64,000 nt of DNA from the NCBI RefSeq assembly GCF_001458315.1, contig NZ_CYRX01000009.1:124001-188000 (forward strand), read 5' to 3'. Of the stretch, positions 28,095 to 44,687 are shown piece after piece. Every line of letters begins with the position of its first letter. Within the stretch, counting starts at the first letter, position 1. Both the position numbers and the translations under genes were made by a program. Below the pieces are notes generated by a model. That model was given only the letters and a program-made list of their open reading frames with translations, made no database searches and was not told where the DNA came from. The DNA is from Thalassobacter stenotrophicus. Lineage in GTDB: Bacteria; Pseudomonadota; Alphaproteobacteria; Rhodobacterales; Rhodobacteraceae.

Positions 28095-31000
28095 ATGGCT
28101 CAAACGCACGCAGGCACCAAACGTATCCGTAAATACTTCGGCAAAATTGACGAAGTTCTGCAGATGCCGAACCTTATCGAGGTTCAAAAATCTTCTTACG
28201 ATCTTTTTCTGAAGTCCGGTGATTCCACGCAGCCTCTCGACGGCGAAGGTATCATGGGTGTTTTTCAGTCGGTTTTCCCGATCAAGGATTTCAACGAAAC
28301 CGCGATCCTTGAGTTCGTAAAGTACGAGCTGGAAAAGCCGAAGTACGACGTTGAAGAGTGTCAGCAGCGCGATATGACTTACTCCGCGCCGCTGAAAGTG
28401 ACGCTGCGTTTGATCGTGTTTGATGTGGACGAGGACACAGGTGCGAAGTCCGTTAAGGACATCAAAGAGCAAGACGTGTTTATGGGCGACATGCCCCTGA
28501 TGACACCAAACGGGACGTTCGTTGTGAACGGCACCGAGCGTGTGATCGTGTCCCAGATGCACCGCTCGCCCGGCGTGTTCTTTGACCATGACAAAGGCAA
28601 GACCCACTCCTCCGGCAAACTGTTGTTCGCCTGCCGCATTATCCCCTACCGCGGCTCGTGGCTGGACTTTGAGTTTGACGCCAAAGATCTTGTGTTTGCG
28701 CGCATCGACCGTCGCCGCAAACTGCCCGTGACGACCCTGCTCTATGCCCTCGGCATGGACCAAGAGGCGATCATGGATGCCTACTACGACACAGTTGATT
28801 ACAGCCTGGTTAAAGGCCAAGGCTGGTCGACCAAGTTCTTCCCAGAGCGTGTGCGCGGCACTCGCCCAACGTACGACCTTGTGGATGCGGCCACAGGTGA
28901 AGTCGTTGCGGAAGCTGGCAAAAAGATCACCCCACGCGCAGTTAAGAAGCTGATCGACGAAGGCACAGTCACCGAGCTTTTGGTGCCGTTCGACAACATC
29001 CTCGGCAAGTTCGTTGCGCGCGATATCATCGATGAAGACACCGGCGCGATCTACGTCGAAGCTGGTGATGAGCTGACGTGGGAACTCGACAAAGAAGGCG
29101 AAGTGTCCGGTGGTACGCTGAAGGAACTGATGGACGCTGGCATCACGGACATTCCCGTCCTTGATATCGACAACGTCAACGTCGGCCCCTACATGCGCAA
29201 CACCATGGCGGCAGATAAAAACATGGGCCGCGACACCGCGCTCATGGATATCTACCGCGTGATGCGTCCGGGCGAGCCGCCCACCGTTGAATCTGCAAGC
29301 AACCTGTTCGACACGTTGTTCTTCGATTCCGAGCGTTATGATCTGTCCGCTGTTGGCCGGGTCAAAATGAACATGCGTCTGGCGTTGGATGCCGAAGACA
29401 CCATGCGTACGCTGCGTCACGAAGACATCGTATCGTGCATCAAGGCGCTGGTTGAGCTGCGTGACGGCAAGGGCGATATCGACGATATTGACCACCTTGG
29501 GAACCGTCGTGTGCGCTCCGTTGGCGAACTGATGGAAAACCAGTACCGCGTCGGCCTGCTCCGCATGGAGCGCGCGATCAAAGAGCGTATGTCGTCTGTC
29601 GAAATCGACACGGTGATGCCGCAAGATTTGATCAACGCAAAACCTGCAGCAGCGGCTGTACGTGAATTCTTCGGCTCTTCGCAGCTGTCGCAGTTCATGG
29701 ACCAAACGAACCCGCTGTCCGAAGTGACGCACAAACGTCGCCTTTCCGCGCTTGGACCTGGCGGTTTGACACGTGAACGTGCTGGCTTTGAAGTCCGCGA
29801 CGTGCATCCAACACACTACGGCCGGATGTGCCCGATTGAGACACCGGAAGGCCCGAACATTGGTCTGATCAACTCGCTGGCCACGTTCGCCCGCGTGAAC
29901 AAGTATGGCTTTATCGAAACACCCTACCGGAAGGTGGTTGATGGTCAGGTGACTGACGAAGTCAGCTACATGTCCGCGACCGAGGAAATGCGTCACACAG
30001 TGGCGCAGGCGAACGCGCAACTCGATGATGAGATGCGGTTCAAGAATGACCTCGTGTCGACCCGTCAAGCCGGCGACTACATGCTGCAATCGCGTGACAA
30101 CGTTGACCTGATCGACGTTTCGCCCAAGCAGTTGGTTTCGGTTGCTGCGGCGCTGATCCCGTTCCTCGAAAATGACGATGCTAACCGCGCTCTGATGGGC
30201 TCGAACATGCAACGTCAGGCTGTGCCTCTGTTGCAGGCCGATGCTCCGTTTGTGGGCACTGGCATGGAAAGCGTTGTGGCCAAGGATTCTGGCGCGGCCA
30301 TCATGGCGAAACGCGGTGGTGTGATCGACCAAGTCGACGCCCAGCGTATTGTTGTGCGCGCCACCGAAGACCTTGAATTGGGCGATGCTGGCGTGGATAT
30401 CTACCGCCTGCGTAAATTCCAGCGGTCCAACCAAAACACCTGCATCAACCAGCGTCCGCTTGTGAAAGTGGGCGACCGTGTGGGCAAGGGCGAAGTTGTC
30501 GCCGATGGCCCCTCGACCGATCTTGGTGAACTGGCGCTTGGTAAAAACGTGGTCGTCGCGTTTATGCCTTGGAACGGCTACAACTACGAAGACTCGATCC
30601 TGATTTCCGAGCGGATCGCACGTGATGACGTCTTTACTTCGATCCATATCGAAGAATTCGAAGTCGCTGCCCGTGATACGAAGCTCGGACCTGAGGAAAT
30701 CACCCGCGACATCCCCAACGTCGGTGAGGAAGCGCTGCGCAACCTCGACGAGGCGGGCATCGTTTACATCGGTGCTGATGTTGAACCTGGCGATATCCTG
30801 GTGGGTAAAATCACGCCAAAAGGCGAAAGCCCGATGACGCCGGAGGAGAAACTCCTGCGCGCCATCTTTGGTGAGAAAGCCTCCGACGTGCGCGACACCT
30901 CTCTGCGCGTGAAGCCCGGCGATTTCGGGACCGTTGTGGAAGTCCGTGTCTTTAACCGCCATGGCGTGGAAAAAGACGAGCGTGCCCTCCAGATCGAGCG

Positions 31001-32249
31001 TGAAGAAGTCGAGCGGCTTGCACGTGACCGCGACGATGAGATGGGCATTTTGGACCGCAACATCTACGCGCGTCTCAAGAGCATGATCATCGGCAAGGAA
31101 GCTGTAAAAGGTCCCAAAGGGATCAAAGCAGGCTCCGAAATCACCGAAGACCTGCTTGGCACATTGAGCCGTGGTCAGTGGTGGCAGCTTGCGCTGGGTG
31201 AAGAAGCCGATGCGCAACAGGTTGAGGCCCTCAACGAGCAGTACGAAATCCAGAAGCGGACGCTTGAAGCGCGCTTTGAGGACAAAGTCGAGAAAGTACG
31301 CCGTGGCGATGATCTGCCCCCAGGCGTGATGAAGATGGTCAAAGTCTTTATCGCTGTGAAGCGTAAGCTTCAGCCCGGTGATAAAATGGCTGGTCGTCAC
31401 GGGAACAAAGGTGTGATTTCCAAGGTTGTCCCCATGGAAGACATGCCATTCCTCGGCGACGGTACCCCCGTTGACTTCGTGCTCAACCCGCTCGGCGTGC
31501 CATCGCGTATGAACGTGGGTCAGATCCTTGAAACCCACATGGGTTGGGCTGCGCGCGGTCTTGGGATCCAGATCGACGATGCTTTGGGTGAGTACAAACG
31601 TTCCGGCGATATGACGCCTGTCCGTGATGCCCTGAAAATCGCCTACGGTGATCAGGTCTATTCCGATGCCTTTGGTGGCATGGATGAGGATCAGGTCCTT
31701 GAAGCGGCAGGCAACGTCACACGTGGTGTGCCAATCGCAACACCCGTCTTTGACGGCGCGAAAGAGGCTGATGTGAACGACGCGTTGACACGCGCGGGCT
31801 TCGACACTTCGGGTCAGTCGGATCTTTTCGATGGTCGTACCGGTGAGAAATTCTCGCGTCAGGTGACGGTCGGCGTCAAATACCTGCTGAAACTGCACCA
31901 CCTCGTGGACGACAAAATCCACGCCCGTTCCACGGGGCCGTACTCGCTTGTTACGCAGCAGCCGCTGGGTGGTAAGGCACAGTTCGGTGGTCAGCGCTTC
32001 GGTGAGATGGAGGTCTGGGCTCTGGAAGCTTACGGCGCCGCCTACACCTTGCAGGAAATGCTGACGGTGAAGTCGGATGACGTCGCGGGTCGGACCAAGG
32101 TCTATGAAAGCATCGTGAAGGGTGAGGACAACTTTGAGGCCGGCGTGCCAGAGAGCTTTAACGTTCTCGTCAAAGAAGTCCGCGGCCTTGGCTTGAACAT
32201 GGAACTCCTGGATGCGGAGGAAGACGAGGGCGGGATCGCGGCGGAATAA
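28095..32249 (+). CDS. rpoB: DNA-directed RNA polymerase, beta subunit
   Basis: 1384 residues, full length. The rifampicin region reads [19 protein letters not shown] with no substitution typical of resistance; [12 protein letters not shown] and the [24 protein letters not shown] block complete the catalytic core. AAGGTGAGC precedes the ATG. Seventy bases separate it from rpoC. Confidence 0.99.
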   Translation: MAQTHAGTKRIRKYFGKIDEVLQMPNLIEVQKSSYDLFLKSGDSTQPLDGEGIMGVFQSVFPIKDFNETAILEFVKYELEKPKYDVEECQQRDMTYSAPLKVTLRLIVFDVDEDTGAKSVKDIKEQDVFMGDMPLMTPNGTFVVNGTERVIVSQMHRSPGVFFDHDKGKTHSSGKLLFACRIIPYRGSWLDFEFDAKDLVFARIDRRRKLPVTTLLYALGMDQEAIMDAYYDTVDYSLVKGQGWSTKFFPERVRGTRPTYDLVDAATGEVVAEAGKKITPRAVKKLIDEGTVTELLVPFDNILGKFVARDIIDEDTGAIYVEAGDELTWELDKEGEVSGGTLKELMDAGITDIPVLDIDNVNVGPYMRNTMAADKNMGRDTALMDIYRVMRPGEPPTVESASNLFDTLFFDSERYDLSAVGRVKMNMRLALDAEDTMRTLRHEDIVSCIKALVELRDGKGDIDDIDHLGNRRVRSVGELMENQYRVGLLRMERAIKERMSSVEIDTVMPQDLINAKPAAAAVREFFGSSQLSQFMDQTNPLSEVTHKRRLSALGPGGLTRERAGFEVRDVHPTHYGRMCPIETPEGPNIGLINSLATFARVNKYGFIETPYRKVVDGQVTDEVSYMSATEEMRHTVAQANAQLDDEMRFKNDLVSTRQAGDYMLQSRDNVDLIDVSPKQLVSVAAALIPFLENDDANRALMGSNMQRQAVPLLQADAPFVGTGMESVVAKDSGAAIMAKRGGVIDQVDAQRIVVRATEDLELGDAGVDIYRLRKFQRSNQNTCINQRPLVKVGDRVGKGEVVADGPSTDLGELALGKNVVVAFMPWNGYNYEDSILISERIARDDVFTSIHIEEFEVAARDTKLGPEEITRDIPNVGEEALRNLDEAGIVYIGADVEPGDILVGKITPKGESPMTPEEKLLRAIFGEKASDVRDTSLRVKPGDFGTVVEVRVFNRHGVEKDERALQIEREEVERLARDRDDEMGILDRNIYARLKSMIIGKEAVKGPKGIKAGSEITEDLLGTLSRGQWWQLALGEEADAQQVEALNEQYEIQKRTLEARFEDKVEKVRRGDDLPPGVMKMVKVFIAVKRKLQPGDKMAGRHGNKGVISKVVPMEDMPFLGDGTPVDFVLNPLGVPSRMNVGQILETHMGWAARGLGIQIDDALGEYKRSGDMTPVRDALKIAYGDQVYSDAFGGMDEDQVLEAAGNVTRGVPIATPVFDGAKEADVNDALTRAGFDTSGQSDLFDGRTGEKFSRQVTVGVKYLLKLHHLVDDKIHARSTGPYSLVTQQPLGGKAQFGGQRFGEMEVWALEAYGAAYTLQEMLTVKSDDVAGRTKVYESIVKGEDNFEAGVPESFNVLVKEVRGLGLNMELLDAEEDEGGIAAE

Positions 32250-32319
32250 GCCGCGCATTGGGCGGGACTTGCTCCCGCCACCCCCCTCTTTTTCCTTCCA
32301 CCCCCATTGAGGTATCAAA

Positions 32320-36543
<4,224 letters not shown>

Positions 36544-36562
36544 TTGGTCCGACATGATTAGA

Positions 36563-36596
36563 GAAAGGCCTCCACGTTTCGTGGGGGCCTTTTTTG
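36563..36596 (+). terminator. Terminator of rpoBC
   Basis: Stem AAGGCCTCCACG/CGTGGGGGCCTT with a 3-nt loop and TTTTTT tail, 20 bases after the rpoC stop. Confidence 0.9.
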
Positions 36597-36754
36597 TTAC
36601 GCGCCGCAGGTTCTTTCCCCCATTGCAAGCGTAGGTTACAGCTAGGTTAATGCACCTAAGGGGGGCCCTGCATGTTGATCTGTACGTCGCCAGTGGCCCG
36701 CGCCAGTGGATGGGGCATAAGCCTGCACGCCGATGCGCTCGGAGCTATCTGCCA

Positions 36755-37624
36755 ATGATGACTGATAACTTGCGGGGGGCTGCATTGATGGCGGCTTCCA
36801 TGGCTGCCTTCACGTTCAATGATGCGCTGATTAAGCTGGTGGCCGAGACGATCCCCCTGTTTCAGATGGTGTTCCTGCGCGGCGTGTCTGCTACGGTTCT
36901 GGTCGCTTTGTTGGCGTGGCGCATGGGAGCTTTTGCCCGGCCCATTTCGCGCGCGGATCGCGGTCTTGTGGCCCTACGCATCCTGGCTGAAGTCTGCATA
37001 TTCATCCCCTTCATCATAGCACTGACCCATATGCCGCTGGCGAACGTGACAGCCATCCTGCAGGCCGTTCCGCTGACCATCACACTGGCTGGCGCGTTAT
37101 TTCTGGGAGAGGCGGTCGGGTGGCGCCGCTGGGTCGCGATCCTTGTGGGGTTTGCGGGTGTTCTGTTGATCGTACGGCCAGGAGGCGACGGTTTTAACAT
37201 TTACGCGCTGCTTGCATTGGCCGCCGTTGCAGGCATCACGTTACGCGATGTCGTGACGCGCAAGTTGTCCGCTGACGTGCCCTCTTTGCAGATTGCGGTA
37301 TGGACTGCTTTGGCGATCTGCTGTCTCGGGTTTGTTGGGTCGCTGTTCCGCCCTTGGGCTCCGGTCAGCGCATTTGAGGGGCTGCAGATCGTTGGCGCAT
37401 CGGTGTTCATCCTCGGCGGTTATCTCTTTTCCATAATGGTGATGCGTGTGGGTGAGATCGGTTTCATCGCGCCGTTCCGCTATACTGCCTTGGTCTGGGG
37501 ACTGCTTCTTGGCTGGGTGGTGTTCGGTGAATGGCCCGATGGCCTGACGTTGCTTGGCAGCGGGATCATCGTTGCCACGGGCATTTATACTCTGTGGCGG
37601 GAACGCGTGCACCCCGCTGGCTAG
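36755..37624 (+). CDS. DMT-superfamily (EamA) transporter
   Basis: 289 residues with ten predicted membrane helices in two EamA repeats (~8-140 and ~150-285). ATG 36755 has GGAG ten bases upstream and gives the usual short cytoplasmic N-terminus; the frame is open to 36650. Family members export or import amino acids and other metabolites; the substrate is unknown. It sits alone between the rpoC terminator and the str operon. Confidence 0.88.
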   Translation: MMTDNLRGAALMAASMAAFTFNDALIKLVAETIPLFQMVFLRGVSATVLVALLAWRMGAFARPISRADRGLVALRILAEVCIFIPFIIALTHMPLANVTAILQAVPLTITLAGALFLGEAVGWRRWVAILVGFAGVLLIVRPGGDGFNIYALLALAAVAGITLRDVVTRKLSADVPSLQIAVWTALAICCLGFVGSLFRPWAPVSAFEGLQIVGASVFILGGYLFSIMVMRVGEIGFIAPFRYTALVWGLLLGWVVFGEWPDGLTLLGSGIIVATGIYTLWRERVHPAG

Positions 37625-38056
37625 AGCCTCCAATCAGGGCCAGTTAGAATCGACCGTGACTGCCTATTGGGCTTGCGCCAACTGCCCTCAGGCATATGGA
37701 GATATAGCCGATGCGCACCGGCCCCTTGCGCGGACGTTGCGCCCTGATATTGCGGTAAATTCGGCGCTAGGGCAGGGGGGTGCATGCCGCCTTTGGCATA
37801 GGCGGGAGGCGGCTGTTGACACCTTGCGTGAATCCCCCTAAACCACGCGCACTTGGCCAGGGGTCCGACCTATCGTTCCTCATGTGCTCTTGCCAGATAT
37901 GTGTGGTCACGGTCCGTGTTAATGTTACGCGCACCCTCTGTAACGCAACCGCGGTGCTTAGATCGGATGTCAAGCACAGGCGGCTTTTGGCTTTTGGCAC
38001 ATCACCCTTGTGGGGCCATATGAGAATTTGACCTGGTGCAACACGGGGACCCCGGA
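37625..38056. other. Intergenic region upstream of the str operon
   Basis: 432 bases without a convincing gene; short open frames here have no ribosome site or recognisable protein. It contains the str promoter candidate at 37816-37844, implying a leader of about 200 nt before rpsL. No terminator for the EamA gene was seen. Confidence 0.6.
37816..37844 (+). promoter_or_regulatory. Candidate promoter of the str operon
   Basis: Perfect TTGACA, 17-bp spacer ending TCCCCC, then TAAACC. The rpsJ promoter candidate has the same spacer length and the same TCCCCC before its -10 box. Confidence 0.55.
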
Positions 38057-38428
38057 ATGCCAACAATCCAACAGCTGATCCGCAAGCCGCGGCAGCCAAA
38101 GCGTAAAACCTCGAAGTCGCAGCACCTCGAGCAATGCCCTCAGAAACGCGGCGTCTGCACGCGCGTCTACACCACCACTCCCAAAAAGCCGAACTCGGCT
38201 ATGCGGAAAGTGGCCAAGGTGCGCCTGACGAATGGTTTCGAGGTCATCTCCTACATCCCTGGTGAAAGCCACAACCTTCAGGAGCACTCTGTGGTTCTGA
38301 TCCGTGGCGGTCGTGTAAAAGACCTTCCCGGTGTGCGCTATCACATCCTGCGTGGTGTGCTCGATACGCAAGGCGTCAAAGACCGCCGTCAGCGTCGTTC
38401 GAAATACGGCGCCAAGCGTCCTAAATAA
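38057..38428 (+). CDS. rpsL: 30S ribosomal protein S12
   Basis: 123 residues from ATG 38057 ([12 protein letters not shown]); an upstream in-frame ATG at 38036 is not conserved. K43 (TTPKKPNS) and K88 (GRVKDLPG), the usual sites of streptomycin-resistance mutations, are both wild type. First gene of rpsL-rpsG-fusA-tuf. Confidence 0.98.
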   Translation: MPTIQQLIRKPRQPKRKTSKSQHLEQCPQKRGVCTRVYTTTPKKPNSAMRKVAKVRLTNGFEVISYIPGESHNLQEHSVVLIRGGRVKDLPGVRYHILRGVLDTQGVKDRRQRRSKYGAKRPK

Positions 38429-38440
38429 GAGGGTCTATAG

Positions 38441-38911
38441 ATGTCTCGTCGTCACGCCGCTGAAAAGCGCCCCGTTCTGCCCGACGCCAAGTATGGTGAT
38501 ACAGTTCTGACTAAGTTCATGAACAACCTCATGCTGGACGGTAAAAAATCCACTGCCGAGCGCATTGTTTACAGTGCATTCGACCGTGTCGAAGCCAAAC
38601 TCAAGCGCGCCCCCGTTGAGGTTTTCCACGAAGCCCTCGACAACGTGAAGCCTGCTGTTGAGGTTCGCTCGCGTCGTGTGGGTGGTGCCACCTACCAGGT
38701 GCCCGTCGAAGTGCGCCCCGAGCGCCGCGAAGCTCTCGCCATCCGCTGGCTCATCACCGCATCGCGCGGCCGCAATGAGAACACGATGGAAGAGCGTCTT
38801 GCTGGTGAGCTGATTGATGCTGTCCAGTCGCGCGGTTCCGCCGTGAAAAAGCGCGAAGATACGCACAAAATGGCCGACGCCAACAAAGCGTTCAGCCACT
38901 ACCGCTGGTAA
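38441..38911 (+). CDS. rpsG: 30S ribosomal protein S7
   Basis: 156 residues, [15 protein letters not shown] to AFSHYRW. Primary 16S-binding protein of the head; in E. coli it autoregulates the str operon. Twelve bases after rpsL. Confidence 0.98.
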   Translation: MSRRHAAEKRPVLPDAKYGDTVLTKFMNNLMLDGKKSTAERIVYSAFDRVEAKLKRAPVEVFHEALDNVKPAVEVRSRRVGGATYQVPVEVRPERREALAIRWLITASRGRNENTMEERLAGELIDAVQSRGSAVKKREDTHKMADANKAFSHYRW

Positions 38912-38980
38912 TCGAATATTGGGAGGCCCATCTCAGGGCCTCCTTCTTCCTTTTTCTTCTCCCTCTTGAGGACCGAGCCA

Positions 38981-41098
38981 ATGGCACGCGACTATCCCCT
39001 CGAATTCTATCGTAACTTTGGGATCATGGCCCACATCGACGCAGGTAAAACCACCTGTTCGGAGCGGATCCTGTATTACACCGGCAAATCCCACAACATC
39101 GGTGAGGTGCACGACGGTGCAGCGACCATGGACTGGATGGAGCAGGAACAAGAGCGTGGTATTACGATCACCTCTGCTGCGACCACCACCTTCTGGGAAC
39201 GCACTGAAAACGGCACCGAAGCCGACAGCCCCAAGCACCGCTTGAACATCATCGACACTCCCGGCCACGTTGACTTCACCATTGAAGTTGAGCGTTCGCT
39301 GGCTGTTCTTGATGGCGCGGTTTGCGTGCTGGATGCGAACGCTGGTGTTGAGCCCCAGACCGAAACCGTGTGGCGTCAGGCTGACCGCTACAAGGTTCCA
39401 CGGATGGTGTTCGTGAACAAAATGGACAAAATCGGCGCAGACTTCTTTAACTGCGTGCGCATGATCGAAGACCGTACAGGCGCAAACGCTGTGCCCGTCG
39501 GTATTCCAATCGGCGCAGAAACCGAGCTTGAAGGTCTGATCGACCTCGTCACCATGGAAGAGTGGCTCTGGCAGGGCGAAGATCTGGGTGCGTCCTGGAT
39601 CAAAGTGCCTGTGCGTGACAGCCTCAAGGACATGGCTGACGAATGGCGCGGTAAAATGATCGAGGCTGCCGTCGAAATGGACGACGAAGCCATGATGGAA
39701 TACCTCGAAGGCAATGAGCCCGACGTACCAACACTGCGCGCTCTGCTGCGCAAGGGTACACTGGCGATGGCATTCGTGCCCGTGCTTGGTGGATCCGCGT
39801 TCAAAAACAAAGGCGTGCAGCCTCTGCTCAACGCTGTGATCGACTATCTGCCCAGCCCTCTGGACGTTGTCGACTACATGGGCTTCAAACCCGGCGATGA
39901 GACTGAAACCCGTGACATCCCGCGTCGTGCGGACGATGAAATGGCGTTCTCTGGCCTTGCGTTCAAAATCATGAACGACCCCTTCGTTGGTTCGCTGACG
40001 TTTACACGGATTTACTCCGGTACGCTCTCCAAAGGCGACAACATGCTCAACTCCACTAAGGGGAAGAAAGAGCGCGTTGGCCGGATGATGATGATGCACT
40101 CCAACAACCGCGAAGAGATCGATGAGGCCTTTGCTGGCGACATCATCGCGCTTGGTGGTCTGAAAGACACCACGACTGGTGACACGCTTTGCTCTGCAAG
40201 CGATCCAGTTGTTCTGGAAACGATGACCTTCCCTGACCCGGTGATCGAGATCGCCGTGGAGCCCAAAACCAAGGGTGACCAAGAGAAAATGGGCATCGCG
40301 CTGCAGCGTCTTTCGGCGGAAGATCCATCCTTCCGCGTCGAAACCGACCTCGAGTCCGGTCAGACGATCATGAAGGGCATGGGCGAATTGCACCTCGACA
40401 TTCTCGTCGACCGCATGAAGCGTGAGTTCAAAGTCGAAGCGAACATCGGTGCGCCGCAGGTTGCCTACCGTGAGACCATCGGTCACGAGGTTGAGCACAC
40501 CTATACCCACAAGAAACAATCTGGTGGGTCCGGTCAGTTCGGTGAGGTGAAACTGATCATCACACCCACAGAGCCCGGTGAAGGCTACTCCTTCGAGAGC
40601 AAAATCGTCGGCGGTTCCGTACCCAAGGAATACATTCCCGGTGTGGAAAAAGGGATCAAATCGGTCATGGACTCCGGTCCTCTGGCTGGCTTCCCCGTGA
40701 TCGACTTCAAAGTGTCGCTCATCGACGGTAAGTTCCACGATGTTGACTCCAGTGTTCTGGCGTTTGAGATCGCAGCTCGTATGTGTATGCGTGAAGGCAT
40801 GCGCAAAGCTGGCGCGAAACTGCTCGAGCCCATCATGAAAGTCGAAGTGATCACGCCTGAAGAGTACACTGGCGGTATCATCGGCGATCTGACCTCCCGT
40901 CGTGGGCAGGTTCAGGGCCAAGACAACCGCGGCAACGCGATTGCCATCGAGTCCATGGTGCCACTGGCGAACATGTTCGGCTACATCAACACCCTGCGTT
41001 CCATGTCCTCCGGACGCGCGCAGTTCTCGATGCAGTTCGATCACTACGAAGCTGTGCCAAACAACATCTCTGAAGAAATTCAGAAAAAATACGCCTAA
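38981..41098 (+). CDS. fusA: Elongation factor G
   Basis: 705 residues, full length. GTPase motifs [17 protein letters not shown] and NKMDKIGAD; domain IV tip and C-terminal [17 protein letters not shown]. Drives translocation and, with RRF, ribosome recycling. ATG 38981 follows TTGAGGACCGAGCC; a start 15 bases upstream is less likely. Confidence 0.98.
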   Translation: MARDYPLEFYRNFGIMAHIDAGKTTCSERILYYTGKSHNIGEVHDGAATMDWMEQEQERGITITSAATTTFWERTENGTEADSPKHRLNIIDTPGHVDFTIEVERSLAVLDGAVCVLDANAGVEPQTETVWRQADRYKVPRMVFVNKMDKIGADFFNCVRMIEDRTGANAVPVGIPIGAETELEGLIDLVTMEEWLWQGEDLGASWIKVPVRDSLKDMADEWRGKMIEAAVEMDDEAMMEYLEGNEPDVPTLRALLRKGTLAMAFVPVLGGSAFKNKGVQPLLNAVIDYLPSPLDVVDYMGFKPGDETETRDIPRRADDEMAFSGLAFKIMNDPFVGSLTFTRIYSGTLSKGDNMLNSTKGKKERVGRMMMMHSNNREEIDEAFAGDIIALGGLKDTTTGDTLCSASDPVVLETMTFPDPVIEIAVEPKTKGDQEKMGIALQRLSAEDPSFRVETDLESGQTIMKGMGELHLDILVDRMKREFKVEANIGAPQVAYRETIGHEVEHTYTHKKQSGGSGQFGEVKLIITPTEPGEGYSFESKIVGGSVPKEYIPGVEKGIKSVMDSGPLAGFPVIDFKVSLIDGKFHDVDSSVLAFEIAARMCMREGMRKAGAKLLEPIMKVEVITPEEYTGGIIGDLTSRRGQVQGQDNRGNAIAIESMVPLANMFGYINTLRSMSSGRAQFSMQFDHYEAVPNNISEEIQKKYA

Positions 41099-41165
41099 GC
41101 GGTGCGGCGGGACGCAAGTCCCGCCCTACCACGTCCCAGTAGGGCGGATTTTGTCCGCCGCATCA
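41099..41165 (+). repeat. Pair of short palindromes between fusA and tuf copy 2
   Basis: GCGGGAC/GTCCCGC with a GCAA loop (41107-41124) is followed by GGCGGATTTTGTCCGCC (41145-41161); TAGGGCGG recurs. Related GGCGGGACTTG.TCCCGCC palindromes follow rpoB (about 32260-32278) and GGCGGGGTCAAACCCGCC follows rpoA (about 62601-62618). Probably small dispersed intergenic repeats or mRNA 3'-end stabilisers. Confidence 0.5.
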
Positions 41166-41187
41166 CAAGAAAACAGAGGAGCCACCC

Positions 41188-42363
41188 ATGGCTAAGGAAA
41201 AGTTTGAACGTTCTAAACCGCACGTTAACATTGGCACGATTGGCCACGTTGACCACGGCAAGACGACCCTGACGGCAGCGATCACGAAGTACTTTGGCGA
41301 CTTCCAAGCGTATGACCAGATTGACGGCGCGCCCGAAGAGAAAGCCCGCGGCATCACGATCTCGACTGCACACGTTGAGTATGAGACCGAAGGCCGTCAC
41401 TACGCCCACGTTGATTGCCCCGGCCACGCCGACTACGTCAAAAACATGATCACCGGTGCGGCGCAGATGGATGGCGCAATCCTGGTTGTGAACGCAGCCG
41501 ATGGCCCCATGCCCCAAACACGTGAGCACATCCTGCTCGGCCGCCAGGTGGGTATCCCCTACATGGTCGTGTACATGAACAAAGTCGACCAAGTGGACGA
41601 CGAAGAGCTGCTCGAGCTGGTTGAAATGGAAATCCGTGAGCTGCTGTCCTCGTATGAGTACCCCGGCGACGACATCCCCGTTGTGCCCGGTTCGGCTCTT
41701 GCAGCCCTCGAAGGCCGCGACGAGAACATCGGTGAGTCCTCGATCCGCAAGCTGATGGAAGAGGTTGACGCCTACATCCCAACGCCTGCACGTGCTGTTG
41801 ACCAGCCGTTCCTGATGCCCATCGAGGACGTGTTCTCGATCTCTGGCCGCGGGACTGTTGTGACGGGCCGTATCGAGCGTGGCGTTCTGAACGTTGGCGA
41901 CGAGATCGAAATCGTTGGTATTCGCGACACATCGAAAACAACCTGTACCGGTGTTGAAATGTTCCGCAAGCTGCTGGACCGTGGTGAAGCTGGTGACAAC
42001 GTTGGCGCCCTGCTGCGCGGTGTTGACCGTGAAGGCGTTGAGCGTGGCCAGGTGCTGTGTAAGCCCGCGTCCGTGAAGCCCCACACGAAGTTCGAAGCTG
42101 AGGCCTACATTCTGACCAAAGAAGAAGGTGGCCGTCACACGCCATTCTTCGCGAACTACCGTCCCCAGTTCTACTTCCGTACAACGGACGTGACCGGCAC
42201 GGTTGAGCTGCCCGCAGGCACTGAAATGGTGATGCCCGGCGACAACCTGAAGTTCAACGTTGAGCTGATTGCACCGATCGCCATGGAGCAAGGCCTGCGC
42301 TTTGCTATCCGTGAAGGTGGCCGCACAGTCGGCGCCGGCGTGGTGTCGAACATCACTGAGTAA
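41188..42363 (+). CDS. tuf: Elongation factor Tu, copy 2
   Basis: 391 residues, identical in protein sequence to copy 1. Last gene of the str operon with AGAGGAGCC as ribosome site. Identity to copy 1 runs from a few bases before the ATG, through the gene, and about 85 bases past the stop into the terminator, pointing to gene conversion. Confidence 0.98.
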   Translation: MAKEKFERSKPHVNIGTIGHVDHGKTTLTAAITKYFGDFQAYDQIDGAPEEKARGITISTAHVEYETEGRHYAHVDCPGHADYVKNMITGAAQMDGAILVVNAADGPMPQTREHILLGRQVGIPYMVVYMNKVDQVDDEELLELVEMEIRELLSSYEYPGDDIPVVPGSALAALEGRDENIGESSIRKLMEEVDAYIPTPARAVDQPFLMPIEDVFSISGRGTVVTGRIERGVLNVGDEIEIVGIRDTSKTTCTGVEMFRKLLDRGEAGDNVGALLRGVDREGVERGQVLCKPASVKPHTKFEAEAYILTKEEGGRHTPFFANYRPQFYFRTTDVTGTVELPAGTEMVMPGDNLKFNVELIAPIAMEQGLRFAIREGGRTVGAGVVSNITE

Positions 42364-42400
42364 GGCCTGTTTGTTCGCAAACGCCCTACGGCAGAAATAG

Positions 42401-42430
42401 AAAAGGCCGCCCACCTTGGGCGGCCTTTTT
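42401..42430 (+). terminator. Terminator of the str operon
   Basis: GGCCGCCC/GGGCGGCC stem followed by TTTTTT, a near copy of the tuf copy 1 terminator. Confidence 0.9.
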
Positions 42431-42526
42431 TGTGTGCGGGGAAGGGTAGTGTAGCGGCATAAGTGGTCCGCCCTAGTGGAAGCCTCGTAATCATGGCTGC
42501 AAACGAAACCAGCCCGCACTCAGCAC

Positions 42527-42555
42527 TTGCGCCAACATGCGACTCCCCCTATACG
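42527..42555 (+). promoter_or_regulatory. Candidate promoter of the S10 operon
   Basis: TTGCGC, 17-bp spacer ending TCCCCC, then TATACG. It lies in the 312-bp gap between tuf and rpsJ, which otherwise holds only the tuf terminator and a ~120-nt leader with a hairpin (about 42582-42616). Confidence 0.55.
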
Positions 42556-42675
42556 CGCGTTACGACATTGGGTCACGTTCGCGTGGCCCTCTTTTTGTCG
42601 TGGTCTCGACGAGGGCAGCGGGTGGTCCGAAGTCCTCCTCTCAGACCCAAATGCTGATACGAAAGGCCTTCCCTC

Positions 42676-42996
42676 ATGAAGAGCCAAAACATCCGTATTC
42701 GGTTGAAAGCGTTTGACTACCGCGTCCTCGACGCAAGTGCTGCAGAAATTGTAAGCACGGCCAAACGCACCGGCGCCAACGTACGTGGCCCGATTCCGAT
42801 GCCGAACAAGATCGAAAAATTCACCGTCCTGCGTGGTCCGCACATCGACAAGAAGTCGCGCGATCAGTGGGAAATCCGCACGCACAAGCGGATGCTGGAC
42901 ATCGTTGATCCCACCCCCCAGACCGTTGACGCGCTGATGAAGCTCGACCTCGCAGCTGGTGTGGCCGTGGACATCTCCGTGATGGAGACAAGCTGA
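42676..42996 (+). CDS. rpsJ: 30S ribosomal protein S10
   Basis: 106 residues, [16 protein letters not shown]. Component of the head and, as NusE, partner of NusG and NusB. First gene of the S10 segment; its stop overlaps the rplC start (TGATG). Confidence 0.98.
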   Translation: MKSQNIRIRLKAFDYRVLDASAAEIVSTAKRTGANVRGPIPMPNKIEKFTVLRGPHIDKKSRDQWEIRTHKRMLDIVDPTPQTVDALMKLDLAAGVAVDISVMETS

Positions 42997-43724
42997 TGCG
43001 TGCCGGTATCCTCGCCAAAAAGCTGGGCATGACCCGGCTGTTCATGGAAGACGGTAAGCAGATCCCTGTGACCGTTCTCCACCTCGACAACCTCCAGGTC
43101 GTTGCACAACGCACCATGGACCGCGACGGCTACACAGCTGTTCAGCTCGGTGCTGGTGACGCGAAAGCAAAGCGCACATCCAAAGCGATGCGCGGCGTGT
43201 TTTCCGCAGCCAACGTTGCGCCCAAGCGTAAGCTGGTTGAGTTCCGCGTTGAAGAAGACGGCTTGATCGAAGTCGGTGCAGAGCTTTCGGCTGAGCACTT
43301 CCTTCAAGGTCAAAAGGTCGACGTGACCGGGACCTCGATTGGTAAAGGCTTTGCCGGTGCTATGAAGCGTCACAACTTTGGCGGTCTTCGCGCCACGCAC
43401 GGTGTGTCGATTTCGCACCGTTCGCACGGGTCTACGGGCCAGTGTCAGGACCCAGGTCGCGTGTTCAAAGGCAAGAAAATGGCCGGTCACATGGGTGCTG
43501 CCCGCGTGACGACCCAAAACCTCGAAGTCGTGAAAACCGACGCTGAGCGTGGCCTCGTTATGATCAAGGGCGCTGTCCCTGGATCAAAAGGCGGTTGGGT
43601 TACGGTCAAGGACGCTGTGAAAAAGAAGGCCCCTGAGGGTCTGCCTTTCCCAGCTGGTCTGAAATCCACTGCTGCTGCTGAAGCGCCTGTCGCTGATGCG
43701 CCCGCTGAAGGGGGTGAAGCATGA
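42996..43724 (+). CDS. rplC: 50S ribosomal protein L3
   Basis: 242 residues. The glutamine methylated in E. coli lies in the [23 protein letters not shown] block, conserved here. The C-terminus has an alanine-rich tail after ~205 typical of Rhodobacterales. Overlaps rplD by ATGA. Confidence 0.98.
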   Translation: MRAGILAKKLGMTRLFMEDGKQIPVTVLHLDNLQVVAQRTMDRDGYTAVQLGAGDAKAKRTSKAMRGVFSAANVAPKRKLVEFRVEEDGLIEVGAELSAEHFLQGQKVDVTGTSIGKGFAGAMKRHNFGGLRATHGVSISHRSHGSTGQCQDPGRVFKGKKMAGHMGAARVTTQNLEVVKTDAERGLVMIKGAVPGSKGGWVTVKDAVKKKAPEGLPFPAGLKSTAAAEAPVADAPAEGGEA

Positions 43725-44338
43725 AACTTGATGTGATCAATCTGGACGGCGGCAAAGCTGGTTCCGTTGAACTCTCCGAGGACCTGTTCGGTCTGGAACC
43801 CCGTGCGGACATCCTGCACCGTGTGGTCCGTTGGCAGCGTAACAACGCACAAGCCGGCACCCACAAGGTCAAGACCCGTTCGGAAGTCAGCTACTCGACC
43901 AAGAAGATCTATCGCCAAAAAGGCACCGGTGGCGCACGCCACGGCGCTCGCTCGGCACCGATCTTCCGCGGTGGTGGTGTCTACAAGGGCCCAACGCCCC
44001 GCAGCCACGGCCACGAGCTGACCAAAAAATTCCGCAAGCTGGGTCTGCGCCACGCGCTGTCCGCAAAAGCAAAAGCGGGCGAACTGGTTGTGATCGAGAA
44101 CGCATCCACTGCTGGTAAAACCGCAGCATTGGCCAAGCAGATCAAAGAGCTGGGCTGGAAGCGCGCATTGGTGATCGACGGAGCAACTGTGGACGAAAAC
44201 TTCGCCCGCGCAGCTGCGAACATCACCGGGCTCGACATTTTGCCGAGCATGGGTGCAAACGTATACGACATCCTGCGCCGTGACACGCTTGTGCTCACGA
44301 AAGCAGCTGTCGAAGCACTGGAGGCTCGCCTGTCATGA
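43721..44338 (+). CDS. rplD: 50S ribosomal protein L4
   Basis: 205 residues with the extended exit-tunnel loop ([22 protein letters not shown]). In E. coli L4 autoregulates the S10 operon. Coupled at both ends by four-base overlaps. Confidence 0.98.
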   Translation: MKLDVINLDGGKAGSVELSEDLFGLEPRADILHRVVRWQRNNAQAGTHKVKTRSEVSYSTKKIYRQKGTGGARHGARSAPIFRGGGVYKGPTPRSHGHELTKKFRKLGLRHALSAKAKAGELVVIENASTAGKTAALAKQIKELGWKRALVIDGATVDENFARAAANITGLDILPSMGANVYDILRRDTLVLTKAAVEALEARLS

Positions 44339-44631
44339 GCACGGAAGCAAAACACTACGATGTGGTGCGCAAGCCGATCATCACCGAGAAAGCCACTATG
44401 GCTTCTGAGAACGGTGCTGTCGTGTTTGAAGTTGCCATCGATGCGAACAAACCTGCGATCAAAGAAGCCGTTGAAAGCCTCTTTGGTGTGAAGGTGAAGG
44501 CGGTCAACACGACGATCACCAAAGGCAAGGTCAAGCGTTTCCGGGGTCAGCTCGGCAAGCGTAAAGACGTCAAGAAAGCCTACGTGACGCTCGAAGAGGG
44601 CAACACGATCGACGTAAGCACTGGTCTGTAA
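44335..44631 (+). CDS. rplW: 50S ribosomal protein L23
   Basis: 98 residues. Exit-tunnel protein and docking site for trigger factor and SRP; contains [18 protein letters not shown] loop. It ends the first ribosomal segment: a terminator follows instead of rplB. Confidence 0.98.
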   Translation: MSTEAKHYDVVRKPIITEKATMASENGAVVFEVAIDANKPAIKEAVESLFGVKVKAVNTTITKGKVKRFRGQLGKRKDVKKAYVTLEEGNTIDVSTGL

Positions 44632-44655
44632 GCTTTCGAGCTTCGCTAGAATTGG

Positions 44656-44687
44656 AAACCCCGGCCGCGAAAGTGGCCGGGGTTTTT
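44656..44687 (+). terminator. Terminator after rplW
   Basis: Stem AAACCCCGGCC/GGCCGGGGTTT, loop of 8-9 nt, T tail. It closes rpsJ-rplC-rplD-rplW. Confidence 0.9.

Noticed and set aside
36650-36754. N-terminal extension of the EamA transporter
   Set aside because: The added residues are not hydrophobic or conserved; GGAG supports the start at 36755.
37780-38031. 83-codon frame upstream of rpsL
   Set aside because: No ribosome site and it overlaps the str promoter candidate; product is not recognisable.
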